From the NCBI GenBank assembly GCA_039039985.1, contig JBCCOV010000103.1, forward strand, positions 1 through 17,197: a stretch of DNA of 17,197 nt. Reading direction: 5' to 3'. A program made the translations under genes and the position numbers. The notes beneath the pieces are model-generated. The model was not told where the DNA came from and searched no databases. It saw nothing but the letters and a program-made list of their open reading frames with translations. Positions 1-7,556 of this stretch are shown piece after piece; the first letter of the stretch is position 1, and the number at the start of each line of letters is the position of its first letter. The stretch is from JBCBWG01 sp039039985. Lineage in GTDB: Bacteria; Pseudomonadota; Alphaproteobacteria; Rhizobiales; Hyphomicrobiaceae.

Positions 1-1
1 C

Positions 2-27
2 TGCGACACACGAAATTGCGACACACG
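2..27. repeat. Short direct repeat at the left edge
   Basis: The 11-base unit TGCGACACACG occurs at 2-12 and again at 17-27, a period of 15 bases. Both copies are exact. The window edge cuts the context, so there may be more copies to the left. I see no associated gene and infer no function. Confidence 0.5.
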
Positions 28-242
28 GGAACGGAATTGTCCGAAAACGCGCCTATTGACGGACCGTTGCGGGGCAAGCGCCGCAGGAACCGACGCCGCA
101 GCCAACAGCGCCAAACAGACAAGGCCCGTCACATGATGAAACGCTCAGGGACAAACACGTTGGGGCAACGCATAGGTAAGGTAACGCGTGGGTGAGGCAA
201 CGCGTTGCGGACGAACGCTTGAGCGGGCGAATGTGACCCGAC
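28..242. other. Non-coding stretch downstream of the acyl-CoA dehydrogenase-like gene
   Basis: No convincing gene lies here; the frames that stay open have arginine- and cysteine-rich translations typical of antisense shadows. The only structure I can point to is a perfect 12-base palindrome, GCAACGCGTTGC, at 197-208, about 35 bases past the stop codon of the minus-strand gene. It lacks a T-run and a loop, so I do not call it a terminator. Confidence 0.4.
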
Positions 243-1493
243 CTACTCCGCGGCTTCGGAGATCGGGCGAACCTCTGCCGCGAGCCGATCATAACCGTCG
301 CGCGACTGCGGCGTTTTCGTACCCAGCACGGAGCCAGCGATTTGCGTGCGCAAAATCTGGGCGGTGCCACCGCCGATCGTGAACATCCGCACGTCCCGGT
401 ACATCCGTTCCAGCGGCTCCTGTGCGCCGTACCCACGGGCACCAAACATTTGCAGCGCATCGCTGACAACCTTGATCGCAGCTTCTGACGCGAACAGCTT
501 CGCGCGCGCGGCCATTGTCATGTCCGGAAATGCACTGCCGTTCGGACCGCGGGAACGGGCCGCGAAATGTAGCAACAAGCGCGACGCGTGAACTGACGTA
601 TCCATGTCCGCCAGCATCCATTGCAACCCCTGGAATTCCGCCAGCGGTCGCCCGAACTGCTCGCGCTTCAGCAGATAGCGCCGCGCATGCTCGACGGCTC
701 CGGCGGCAATACCCATCGCGGCCGTACCGGCGCCGACACGCTGCGAGTTGTAGGCATTCATCAGGTCTGCAAAGCCGCCACCGAACCCACGCGGTGATCG
801 CACAACCATATCATCCGCAATCTCAAGGTCGGTGAACGCGAGCTCAGCCTCGGGCATACCGCATAGACCCATCGTCCGCTCGCGGCCCACAACATGGAAA
901 CCCTTAGGCGCAACACCGGCGTCCGGATCGACATGGAGCAGGAACCCGCCAATACCGAGTTCGGTGCCGTCTTCATCGATCGCACGGGCAAAAATCAAAT
1001 GCAGCTTGGACACCCCGCCACCGGTAATCCAGTGCTTGCGTCCGTTAACGATCCAGCGGTCTCCGCGGCGGCGCGCCGTTGTTGTCATTTCTGTCGCGGC
1101 ACTGCCCGCGCCTGGCTCGGTAATGCAAATCGCCGGTTTGTCGCCGCGTAGGACCAACGACGCCGCCAGGCGCTTTTGCCGTTCCGTGCCATACGCCATG
1201 ACAGCGGAAACGCCGCCCATGTTGGCTTCGATGACGATCCGCGCCGTGAGCGTACAGACCTTGGCAATCTCCTCGATCACGAGAACAGCGTCGTAAAACG
1301 AACGACCACGGCCACCGTAGGCTTCCGGAATGGTCATGCCCATCAAACCGGCATCAACGAGATGGGGAATGTTGTCCCAGCAATAGGTCCGCGTTTCGTC
1401 CCAGTGCGCAGCGCGGTCGGCAAACACTGTCTGAGCGAGCGCGCGTGCGGCAGCCAGTTCGGCAGTTCCGTCTTGTTCTGCGGTCATCATCAC
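243..1493 (-). CDS. Acyl-CoA dehydrogenase-fold protein, likely 3-sulfinopropanoyl-CoA desulfinase-like
   Basis: This 416-residue protein has the full acyl-CoA dehydrogenase fold: an N-terminal helical domain, a flavin/substrate motif AICITEPGAGSAATEM (121-136), WITGGG (155-160), and a C-terminal helical domain with REQFGRPLAEFQG (277-289) and RDVRMFTIGGGTAQI (366-380). The catalytic Glu of the common family (xEGT) is Gly375. The alternative Glu position of the isovaleryl/long-chain type aligns with Gln251 (NSQRVGAG). Gln at that place together with an Arg near residue 85 (LTARIVIEA) is what I recall for 3-sulfinopropanoyl-CoA desulfinase, which uses this fold to release sulfite and propanoyl-CoA. 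The ending PQSRDGY also fits that family from memory. The desulfinase call is therefore inference; the dehydrogenase fold is certain. GGAGG at 1502-1506 precedes a GTG (1493) and two in-frame ATGs (1490, 1487), so the exact start is uncertain. It is divergent from a LysR gene that probably controls it. Confidence 0.9.
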   Translation of the reverse strand: MMMTAEQDGTAELAAARALAQTVFADRAAHWDETRTYCWDNIPHLVDAGLMGMTIPEAYGGRGRSFYDAVLVIEEIAKVCTLTARIVIEANMGGVSAVMAYGTERQKRLAASLVLRGDKPAICITEPGAGSAATEMTTTARRRGDRWIVNGRKHWITGGGVSKLHLIFARAIDEDGTELGIGGFLLHVDPDAGVAPKGFHVVGRERTMGLCGMPEAELAFTDLEIADDMVVRSPRGFGGGFADLMNAYNSQRVGAGTAAMGIAAGAVEHARRYLLKREQFGRPLAEFQGLQWMLADMDTSVHASRLLLHFAARSRGPNGSAFPDMTMAARAKLFASEAAIKVVSDALQMFGARGYGAQEPLERMYRDVRMFTIGGGTAQILRTQIAGSVLGTKTPQSRDGYDRLAAEVRPISEAAE

Positions 1494-1560
1494 TTGGTCA
1501 TCCTCCGCATCCTCACGGCATCGTGAAGTGGATTTTGCTCAAGCGCAACCGAATAAGACT

Positions 1561-1595
1561 GCATCTTATCTTCAGATATTCTGAAGTTAAGATGC
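1561..1595. promoter_or_regulatory. 35-bp near-perfect palindrome, probable LysR operator
   Basis: Outer arms GCATCTTA (1561-1568) and TAAGATGC (1588-1595) are exact inverted copies. The inner core TTCAGA-TAT-TCTGAA (1571-1585) shares the same centre at 1578, and only one arm pair (1569/1587) is mismatched. The core contains a T-N11-A box, TCAGATATTCTGA, the classic LysR binding pattern. It lies between the divergent acyl-CoA dehydrogenase-like gene and the LysR gene, 68 bp from the former and 81 bp from the latter. Binding by the adjacent LysR protein is inferred. Confidence 0.75.
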
Positions 1596-1676
1596 GGCGT
1601 GCCTGACGACCTTGCGCGAGACGGGCTGGTCGCAGCTGACACGTGCAAGCACTGCAAAGGTTTGCGAAGGTTCCTC

Positions 1677-2537
1677 ATGACTCCACGCGTCCTCACCACC
1701 TTGATTGCGGTTGCAGATTCCGGCTCGTTCGCGCGCGCAGCACAGGCTTGCAACATGACCTTATCAGCTGTCAGTATGCAGATGAAAGCCTTGGAGGTCG
1801 AGTTGAATGTGCACCTCTTTGATCGCAACTTTCGCCCACCGAAGCTGACGCCACTGGGTCGGCGCGTATCTGAAGAGGCGCGGCGCGTTATTGCCGCTCA
1901 CGACGACGTTCTGCGCTTGTGCCAGGCCCCGGGCACGTTGAAGGGCGACTTCCGCATCGGCTTCGTCTTGACGTCGAGCGTTCGTTTGCTGCCGGGTTTT
2001 CTCGCCCGTTCCGGAACCGAGTTCCCGGACGCCCGGTTTGCGATTGAGACCGGACTGTCGGACGATCTCCTGGCGCGAGTCGCGGAAGGTGCGCTTGACG
2101 CTGCGATCATTACCGGAGGCGAAGACCTGCCGCGCGGCACGCGGGAAACGGTTCTGGCGCACGAAGAACTTGTCTATTGCCTGCCGCTCGGCGCGGAAAA
2201 GTGGCCTATCACGGCCTGTATGGACAAACTGACCTTCATTCACTTCATGCCGCAGGCTGGTATCGGTCGCCTCATTGCGCGCCACCTGGCCGCTGGAAAT
2301 CTGACACCCCGCGACACCATCGTTCTCGATACCGTTGAGGCGGTTGCGGAATGTGTCCGCTCTGGCGTCGGGTTCGGGATTTTGCCGAAACCGGACGTCC
2401 TGCGCTATGCGCGTGGCGAAATCCACCTCCGCGCGCTGTCACGCGGCAAGACCATGCGAACGGTGGTGCTGGTCACCCGGGCCGGAACAGCCGCGGATGC
2501 CGGCGCCGAAACACTGGCCAAGGCGCTTGCGGGCTAG
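1677..2537 (+). CDS. LysR family transcriptional regulator
   Basis: A 286-residue DNA-binding regulator, the usual length for LysR. The N-terminal winged helix-turn-helix spans about residues 1-62: SFARAAQ, then SAVSMQMKALEVELNVHLFDR and the wing LTPLGRR. The rest is a periplasmic-binding-protein-like effector domain containing LKGDFRIGF and later VRSGVGFGILP. The frame is open upstream to a GTG at 1599, but the ATG at 1677 gives the family-typical N-terminus and has GAAGG six bases upstream. The 1599 start would add residues unlike the family and would nearly abut the operator palindrome. The gene is divergent from the acyl-CoA dehydrogenase-like gene, so it most likely autoregulates and controls that gene. 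The inducer cannot be read from the sequence; a sulfur-containing acyl-CoA or its acid would fit if the desulfinase idea is right. Confidence 0.93.
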   Translation: MTPRVLTTLIAVADSGSFARAAQACNMTLSAVSMQMKALEVELNVHLFDRNFRPPKLTPLGRRVSEEARRVIAAHDDVLRLCQAPGTLKGDFRIGFVLTSSVRLLPGFLARSGTEFPDARFAIETGLSDDLLARVAEGALDAAIITGGEDLPRGTRETVLAHEELVYCLPLGAEKWPITACMDKLTFIHFMPQAGIGRLIARHLAAGNLTPRDTIVLDTVEAVAECVRSGVGFGILPKPDVLRYARGEIHLRALSRGKTMRTVVLVTRAGTAADAGAETLAKALAG

Positions 2538-2730
2538 CGGCTGCCAGTTGCTTGCGATCCCTGAAACGGTTGATCGGATGACATCATGATTGTACAGTCC
2601 TAATGCCGTCAAGGCGGCAACCGGGTCCGCGGAAAGCTGTTGCAGCACCTTGCATAGAACCAGCCAGTTTCTGGCTTTTCTCCACCTGCCCGAGCAGCGG
2701 ACCATTGGGTGATGTTGATGGAGAAAGCCA

Positions 2731-4236
2731 ATGCATCTCAACATCGAGAAACTGCGCACGGCCGCCAAGCGCCTCAAGAAGGCGTTTCATGCCGATGACG
2801 CACAAGCGGTTGAACGCCTGCGTGCGGTCGTTGCTGAACCGAAGGCCCCACGTCACGCCGACTTTCTGCACGTCGTCGCACGCGAGCATGGCTTCGAGAG
2901 TTGGCCAAAGCTCAAGTTCGCCGTCGAAGCCGCACAAATGACGCGGGAACAGCGGATCGATCGCCTCGTTCGCGCAGTGTACTTCGGTCAGAACTGGGTC
3001 GTCGCAAACCTGCTCAACGAAGATCCAACCTTGCCGAACGACGACCTCCGGCTGCAGATCGCACTCTACGATCATCGGGCCGTCGCGCAGGCGGTCTCAG
3101 CGTCACCGGCGGTGGCCACAACTGCGATTGGCCCTCGGACGCCGATCCTTCACTTGGCCTATTCGCAGCACATCCATATGGCGCCGGAAAAGCGACAGGC
3201 GATGCTGGAGATCGCTGACCTTCTGGTGCAGCACGGCGCCGATGTGAATGACGGATTTGCGCCGGACCCGGAGGCTGATCATCGACTGTCTGCGTTGTAT
3301 GGCGCGCTCGGGCACGCCAACAATCTTGCGCTGGCGGAGTGGCTGTTGGACCATGGCGCGACGCCCGATGACCACGAGAGCCTGTATCATGCGACCGAAC
3401 TCGGCCACCATGACGGCTTGAAGCTGTTGATGAAGCACAGTGTGAACACGCGCGGGACGAACGCGCTTCTTCGCGCCATGGACTTCGACGACGCTGAAGC
3501 CGTCCGTCTTCTTCTCGCGTACGGAGCCGACCCAAACGAAACCGTCACTGGCCATCCCAGCGAGCAGCCCGTCGACCGGATTCCGGCATTGCATCAGGCC
3601 GCGCGCCGTTGGTGTTCAGCCGAGATTGCGGACCTCCTGCTCGATCACAATGCCGAACCACTGGCGACGTGGCAGGGGCATACGCCCTTCGCCATGGCGA
3701 CGATCTACGGCAACTTCGAGGTCGCGCAACGGCTCAGCGCCCGCGGCTACGCGACGCCGCTCTCACGGACAGAGCAGACCCTCGCGCAATGCGCACAAGG
3801 CGTTGCGCCGACCACACCACTCAATCTGGACAGTCTCCACGAGGAGGACCGTCGCTTGCTCACGCGCCTTGCCGCGACACCGTCCGCGCTGGCACATATC
3901 AAAGCCCTGATTGCTGCTGGCCTGGATCCGGACGAGCCCGACGAAATGGCGGTGACGCCGCTTCACGCCGCCGGTTGGCAGGGGTTCCCTGATTATGTGA
4001 CCTATTTTCTGTCGCTGGACCCAGACCTGACCTACGAGAACGCTTACGGCGGCGACGCGCTCGGTACGGCAATCCATGGGTCCGAGTTCTGTCCTGACGC
4101 GAAGAAGCGGGATCACATCAGCTGCGTGCGACTGCTCCTCGAAGCCGGGGCCCGGTTGAATCGCAACGACGTTGAGGGCTGCGGGAACGAAGACATGGTC
4201 CTGTTCCTCGAAGACTGGGCCATCTCGGACGGTTGA
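2731..4236 (+). CDS. Large cytoplasmic ankyrin-repeat protein
   Basis: A 501-residue protein with no signal peptide or membrane segment. The N-terminal 70 residues include a motif of the AREHGFESWPKLK type (about 50-62), which often precedes ankyrin repeats in bacterial proteins. About eight ankyrin-like units follow. Recognisable second-helix ends are ADLLVQHGADVN, AEWLLDHGATP, LKLLMKHSVN, VRLLLAYGADPN, ADLLLDHNAEP, a TPLHAAGWQG unit after a gap, and a C-terminal VRLLLEAGARLNR. A region around 350-390 without clear repeats divides the array. GGAGA lies shortly upstream of the ATG. Such proteins are protein-binding scaffolds. The partner is unknown, and the neighbours give no hint because the gene stands alone, 193 bp after the LysR gene and 261 bp before the transporter. 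Confidence 0.85.
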   Translation: MHLNIEKLRTAAKRLKKAFHADDAQAVERLRAVVAEPKAPRHADFLHVVAREHGFESWPKLKFAVEAAQMTREQRIDRLVRAVYFGQNWVVANLLNEDPTLPNDDLRLQIALYDHRAVAQAVSASPAVATTAIGPRTPILHLAYSQHIHMAPEKRQAMLEIADLLVQHGADVNDGFAPDPEADHRLSALYGALGHANNLALAEWLLDHGATPDDHESLYHATELGHHDGLKLLMKHSVNTRGTNALLRAMDFDDAEAVRLLLAYGADPNETVTGHPSEQPVDRIPALHQAARRWCSAEIADLLLDHNAEPLATWQGHTPFAMATIYGNFEVAQRLSARGYATPLSRTEQTLAQCAQGVAPTTPLNLDSLHEEDRRLLTRLAATPSALAHIKALIAAGLDPDEPDEMAVTPLHAAGWQGFPDYVTYFLSLDPDLTYENAYGGDALGTAIHGSEFCPDAKKRDHISCVRLLLEAGARLNRNDVEGCGNEDMVLFLEDWAISDG

Positions 4237-4282
4237 TAACACCGGCCCTGTGAAGGACCCGCCCGAACGGCCGCACCAGCAT

Positions 4283-4312
4283 TGCGATCCTCTCAACACT
4301 GCGATCCTGTCA
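4283..4312. repeat. Pair of 13-base direct repeats upstream of the DMT transporter
   Basis: TGCGATCCTCTCA (4283-4295) and TGCGATCCTGTCA (4300-4312) differ at one base and are spaced 17 bases apart. They lie in the 261-bp gap between the ankyrin gene and the transporter gene. Direct repeats at this spacing could be regulator sites or a chance duplication; nothing else supports either view. Confidence 0.35.
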
Positions 4313-4348
4313 GCAATGCAAATCTGAGAGTGCACAGACGCGGCCGTT

Positions 4349-4397
4349 CGTGGTTCAACATGAAAGCCAGACCACGCATCAAAAACCTCGAACCACG
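4349..4397. repeat. Inverted repeat CGTGGTTC/GAACCACG upstream of the DMT transporter
   Basis: CGTGGTTC at 4349-4356 is exactly complementary to GAACCACG at 4390-4397, with 33 bases between. It lies about 100 bp upstream of the transporter start. It could form a long-looped hairpin or be paired half-sites. There is no T-run, so it is not a standard terminator for the ankyrin gene. Confidence 0.3.
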
Positions 4398-4497
4398 CCC
4401 GTTGCGCAGTCGCGGCGCGGCCGCGTCGCGACGCACAAGCATCAGATGACCTCCACCGCCGGTTGGACATCCAGCCGCGGGCAGCAAGGCGGACCGC

Positions 4498-5523
4498 ATG
4501 CCGAGCCAACCAGAACCGGATAGGCGTGAAACTGACGCGCCGCCGCGCTCAGCCGCGGATCACCCCCAAACGCTCACGACGGCATGGTCAAATCGGTTTG
4601 CGTTCGTCCTGACATTCGGCGGTGTCGCCCAACCGGTTCAAGCAACCATCAGCATGTTGCTCGCGATGGTGTGCTTTACCTCCATGGGCATATTCATTCG
4701 GTTTGCCGCGGAAGATATCCATACGCTTGAGGTCGTCTTTTTTCGGAACTTTTTCGCGCTTCTGATTTTGCTGCCGATTGTCCTGCGATCAGGTTCCGGA
4801 CGTTTGAAAACCGGGAACATGCCGCTTCAACTCGTCCGCGCCGGGCTAACGATATTCGGTATGGCCTCAGGCTTCACCGCGTTGACGCTGATCCCCCTCG
4901 CGGAAGCGACAGCCCTCGGGTTTACAGCCCCGCTGTTTGCAACAATCGGGGCCATTCTCATTCTTGGCGAAGGGATCCGGATCCGGCGCATGGTCGCGCT
5001 CGCCATCGGGTTCTCCGGAGTCCTTGTTGTCGTCGGACCGAACATCGGTGGCGTATCCCTGGGCGCTGCGCTGGCGCTGACGAATGCCGTCATGCTGGCG
5101 CTGTCAGCGATCGTCGTGAAGCGCTTGACGAAAACCGACTCGGTCGACCAGATCATCACCTGGATGGTTCTTTTATCGACGCCGCTCTCGCTGATACCGG
5201 CGTTGTTCGTTTGGACCTGGCCGGCACCAAGCACGCTATTCTGGTTGGTGTGTTTGGCAGGCGCAGGCACAATCGGACACTATTTCTGGACACGGGCGTG
5301 CAGCCTCGCCGAAATCACCCAGCTCCAACCGCTGGAGTTCGTCAAACTTCCTTTGACGGCACTGGTCGGCCTTTTGATCTTTCTTGAAGTCCCCGACACA
5401 CCGGTTTGGATCGGCGGCGCAATCATCTTTGCATCAACGGCGTATATTACCCGTCGCGAGGCCAAACTTGCCCGGGCTGCACGGCAGTCTCGATCCAAGC
5501 ACATGGACACCATGGCTCCCTGA
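4498..5523 (+). CDS. DMT superfamily transporter (EamA domains)
   Basis: A 341-residue inner-membrane protein with about ten hydrophobic segments arranged as two EamA repeats. The first begins near residue 50 (ISMLLAMVCFTSMGIFIRFAA) and includes EVVFFRNFFALLILLP and the EATALGFTAPLF stretch. The second begins near residue 190 (LGAALALTNAVMLALSAIVVKRL) and includes a matching LQPLEFVKLPLTALVG. These features are typical of drug/metabolite exporters of the EamA group; the substrate cannot be predicted. The first 45 residues are hydrophilic and not family-like. The true start may therefore be Met53 (4654), although AAGGCGGA just before 4498 could serve as a ribosome site. It appears to be a single-gene unit. 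Confidence 0.88.
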   Translation: MPSQPEPDRRETDAPPRSAADHPQTLTTAWSNRFAFVLTFGGVAQPVQATISMLLAMVCFTSMGIFIRFAAEDIHTLEVVFFRNFFALLILLPIVLRSGSGRLKTGNMPLQLVRAGLTIFGMASGFTALTLIPLAEATALGFTAPLFATIGAILILGEGIRIRRMVALAIGFSGVLVVVGPNIGGVSLGAALALTNAVMLALSAIVVKRLTKTDSVDQIITWMVLLSTPLSLIPALFVWTWPAPSTLFWLVCLAGAGTIGHYFWTRACSLAEITQLQPLEFVKLPLTALVGLLIFLEVPDTPVWIGGAIIFASTAYITRREAKLARAARQSRSKHMDTMAP

Positions 5524-6055
5524 CCGAACATTTTAAACCGGCAGATCCAAACAATAAAATGCCGTCTGAACCGTGTGCGATTGCACATCATGATCTCGTG
5601 ACGCGCCAACCGCCGCAGCAAGATTATCGGCTGCATATCGTTACTGGAGCGACGCTGCCGAAAGTGCTATTTTCGCAGGCCGACTTGACCACTTGTTTTG
5701 GAGAATTGAGCATTTGTCGGTTCATACAGGACCGCAACACACCATCCCGGCGCCCCAAGGGCACAAGCTTTCTGCTCAAACTGCACTGGCTCGGAGCAGA
5801 TTAAGTTCAGCTTGAACCTTCCCATACCCGTTCGTTCGGTCTTCCTGGGCGACCACCCAACGGGACGATGTCATGGGTGGGATCTTATGGGTGGCGTGGC
5901 CGGCCAAGTTGAATCGCACACGGGGCGTGGGCCGGCGATGCACGTTCGCCAAAGGCGAACAGACCGTCGTCCGGCCAAGCGATTATCGCCGGCGTCACGC
6001 CATGCGTGCGCAACAGGCCAAAGCTTTTGAGATCAAATTGCATGGGGTAAATGTT
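5524..6055. other. Long non-coding gap before the LuxR-type regulator
   Basis: This is the longest gap in the window. Frames stay open across parts of it, including in frame with the following regulator from 5873, but their translations do not resemble any family, have no convincing ribosome sites and are rich in Arg and His. ATGGGTGG occurs twice within 20 bases near 5873-5895, and a tight hairpin lies at 5944-5960. The gap probably holds the promoter and an extended 5' leader of the regulator gene. Confidence 0.45.
5944..5960 (+). promoter_or_regulatory. Small perfect hairpin in the leader of the LuxR-type regulator gene
   Basis: GTTCGCC (5944-5950) and GGCGAAC (5954-5960) form a seven-pair stem with an AAA loop. 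It ends about 95 bases before the regulator ATG. There is no T-run after it, so it is more likely an mRNA leader structure or a chance palindrome than a terminator. Confidence 0.35.
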
Positions 6056-7294
6056 ATGAGCACAATCGAAGTTCGCCCGCAGAAAGACGAACCCCTGCTC
6101 GATCAAGTTCTGAGCGACATCATTTTGCAAATCTACGATTCCGCCCTTAACCCAAGTCAGTTTCAGGATTTCCTCGCGCGCTTGCGAACCGTCTTTGATG
6201 CGAAATACAGCCACTTTGTATTGCTGGATACGCAGACGACCTCGCTGCCCATTTCTGTGATTTCCGGAGTGGACCATGACCTCTTTCGTCAGATTTACGG
6301 CCGCCAGAGCGATCGATCTCAGGACCTCGCCATCGAACGATGGACGGAGCACTTTGTATCTCTCATGCCGAGCGACCCTCGCGTTGATTATCTGCAGCGG
6401 TTTCCAAGCAAAGCTTTCAGCTGTCGTCGTGTGATCGCGGAAGACACGCTTTATGCCTCCAAGATGTATCAAGAGATCCTGGACCCGTTGGATGCCGAAT
6501 ACTCACTTGTGGTCGGCGCTCCGGCCGTCAAGGATACGATTTTTGCATTAGGCGTGTTTCGCGGGAAGGCCGGACTTGCGTTTTCAGATCGCGAAGTCGA
6601 ACGCTTCAGTTTGTTAATGCCGCACGTCAAAAAGGCGCACGAACTCGGCGCCGCTCTGGATCAACTCCGCGCAGACCGCGAACTTGCGAGGGCCGGCCTT
6701 GAAGCTCTGCCGATCGGCGTTGCCTTATTCACTGCGGACGGGAAGCTTGACTTTGCGAATTCGACAGCGCGCGAACTGATTGCAGACCATAGCGACGTCA
6801 GCATTGGAAGTGGCACACTGCAACTTCGCCAGACACAGGAGTCATTGCGCATACAGCGGGCGCTCGCCGATGCCTTGCAGCCGCAAGGCCGGCAGGCGTC
6901 CGCTCAGTTCACCATAGGCGCGCCGGGACGCCCAGATGGTGCCAGTTTGTCGATCAGTGTCGCACCATTGTCCCGCATCTCGACGTCCGGCTTCTACTTA
7001 CAGGACGCGCCGGCCGCGATCATGCTGATTTCCGATCCCGGGCGTGCAATCGAAACACCATCTGAGCATATCCAGAGGTTGCTCGGCCTGACGGAAGCTG
7101 AATCACGCGTGGTGATCGCGCTCGCCCGGGGCAGTTCCGTCAAGACAATCGCGCAGGCGGCGAGCCTGTCGGAGCATACGGTGCGCAATCAGCTGAAATC
7201 CGCATTTCAAAAAACCAATACCAGCTCGCAGACAGATCTTGTGAGATACGTCCTGCAGCTCCCCACGCTCCGGTCCGCACCAGACCAACTATGA
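6056..7294 (+). CDS. LuxR-family regulator with GAF/PAS-like sensory region
   Basis: The 412-residue protein starts MSTIEVRPQK, with GGGG about eight bases upstream. The ORF extends to 5873, but the added residues are unlike any domain. Residues 1-200 form a mixed alpha/beta region with a GAF-like core (YSHFVLLD, later EYSLVVGAP and FALGVFRGK) ending in a helix FSLLMPHVKKAHEL. Residues about 215-325 are PAS-like (LEALPIGVALFTADGKLDFANSTARELI). Residues 342-401 are the LuxR/GerE helix-turn-helix: LGLTEAESRVVIALARG, then VKTIAQAASLSEHTVRNQLKSAFQKTNT and RYVLQL. No autoinducer-domain or receiver signature is seen. It probably senses a small molecule or cell state and acts as a transcription factor. 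Its targets are unknown; the MscS channel gene 262 bp downstream is a candidate only by position. Confidence 0.88.
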   Translation: MSTIEVRPQKDEPLLDQVLSDIILQIYDSALNPSQFQDFLARLRTVFDAKYSHFVLLDTQTTSLPISVISGVDHDLFRQIYGRQSDRSQDLAIERWTEHFVSLMPSDPRVDYLQRFPSKAFSCRRVIAEDTLYASKMYQEILDPLDAEYSLVVGAPAVKDTIFALGVFRGKAGLAFSDREVERFSLLMPHVKKAHELGAALDQLRADRELARAGLEALPIGVALFTADGKLDFANSTARELIADHSDVSIGSGTLQLRQTQESLRIQRALADALQPQGRQASAQFTIGAPGRPDGASLSISVAPLSRISTSGFYLQDAPAAIMLISDPGRAIETPSEHIQRLLGLTEAESRVVIALARGSSVKTIAQAASLSEHTVRNQLKSAFQKTNTSSQTDLVRYVLQLPTLRSAPDQL

Positions 7295-7556
7295 CGACGG
7301 TGGGTGAGCCGAAATTTGTCGCGCGAGATGCACTGTTGCCCTGGCGTCGCGACCAGCTTCGGGTCTATCTGTGCGGCCCCGGTGCGCGAGTCTCCAAGTG
7401 ACCGTCATGAAGGACGATCACAACACCGACACGTCGCCGTTTCGCGCCGAAACGACCTCGCCTCATCAACCTCACCTGACGCGCTATGCCGTCACAACAG
7501 GCTAGTCAACTCACCGCGATCTCTCACAAAACGACACATAATAACGGATTGAAAAG

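Noticed and set aside
197..208. Palindrome GCAACGCGTTGC as a terminator for the acyl-CoA dehydrogenase-like gene
   Set aside because: It has no loop of normal size and no T-run, so it would not form a standard terminator hairpin.
1599..1676. N-terminal extension of the LysR gene from a GTG at 1599
   Set aside because: The added residues are unlike LysR N-termini, and the ATG at 1677 has a good ribosome site and gives the family-typical length.
5560..5804. Possible small plus-strand gene after the DMT transporter
   Set aside because: No ribosome site, no recognisable motif, no hydrophobic pattern; most likely chance open frame.
5873..6055. N-terminal extension of the LuxR-type regulator
   Set aside because: The translation is basic and domain-free; the ATG at 6056 has a GGGG ribosome site and begins the recognisable protein.
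7304..7552. Open frame of 82 codons between the LuxR-type regulator and the MscS gene
   Set aside because: Composition (Arg, His, Ser, Cys-rich) and lack of a ribosome site look like non-coding sequence.
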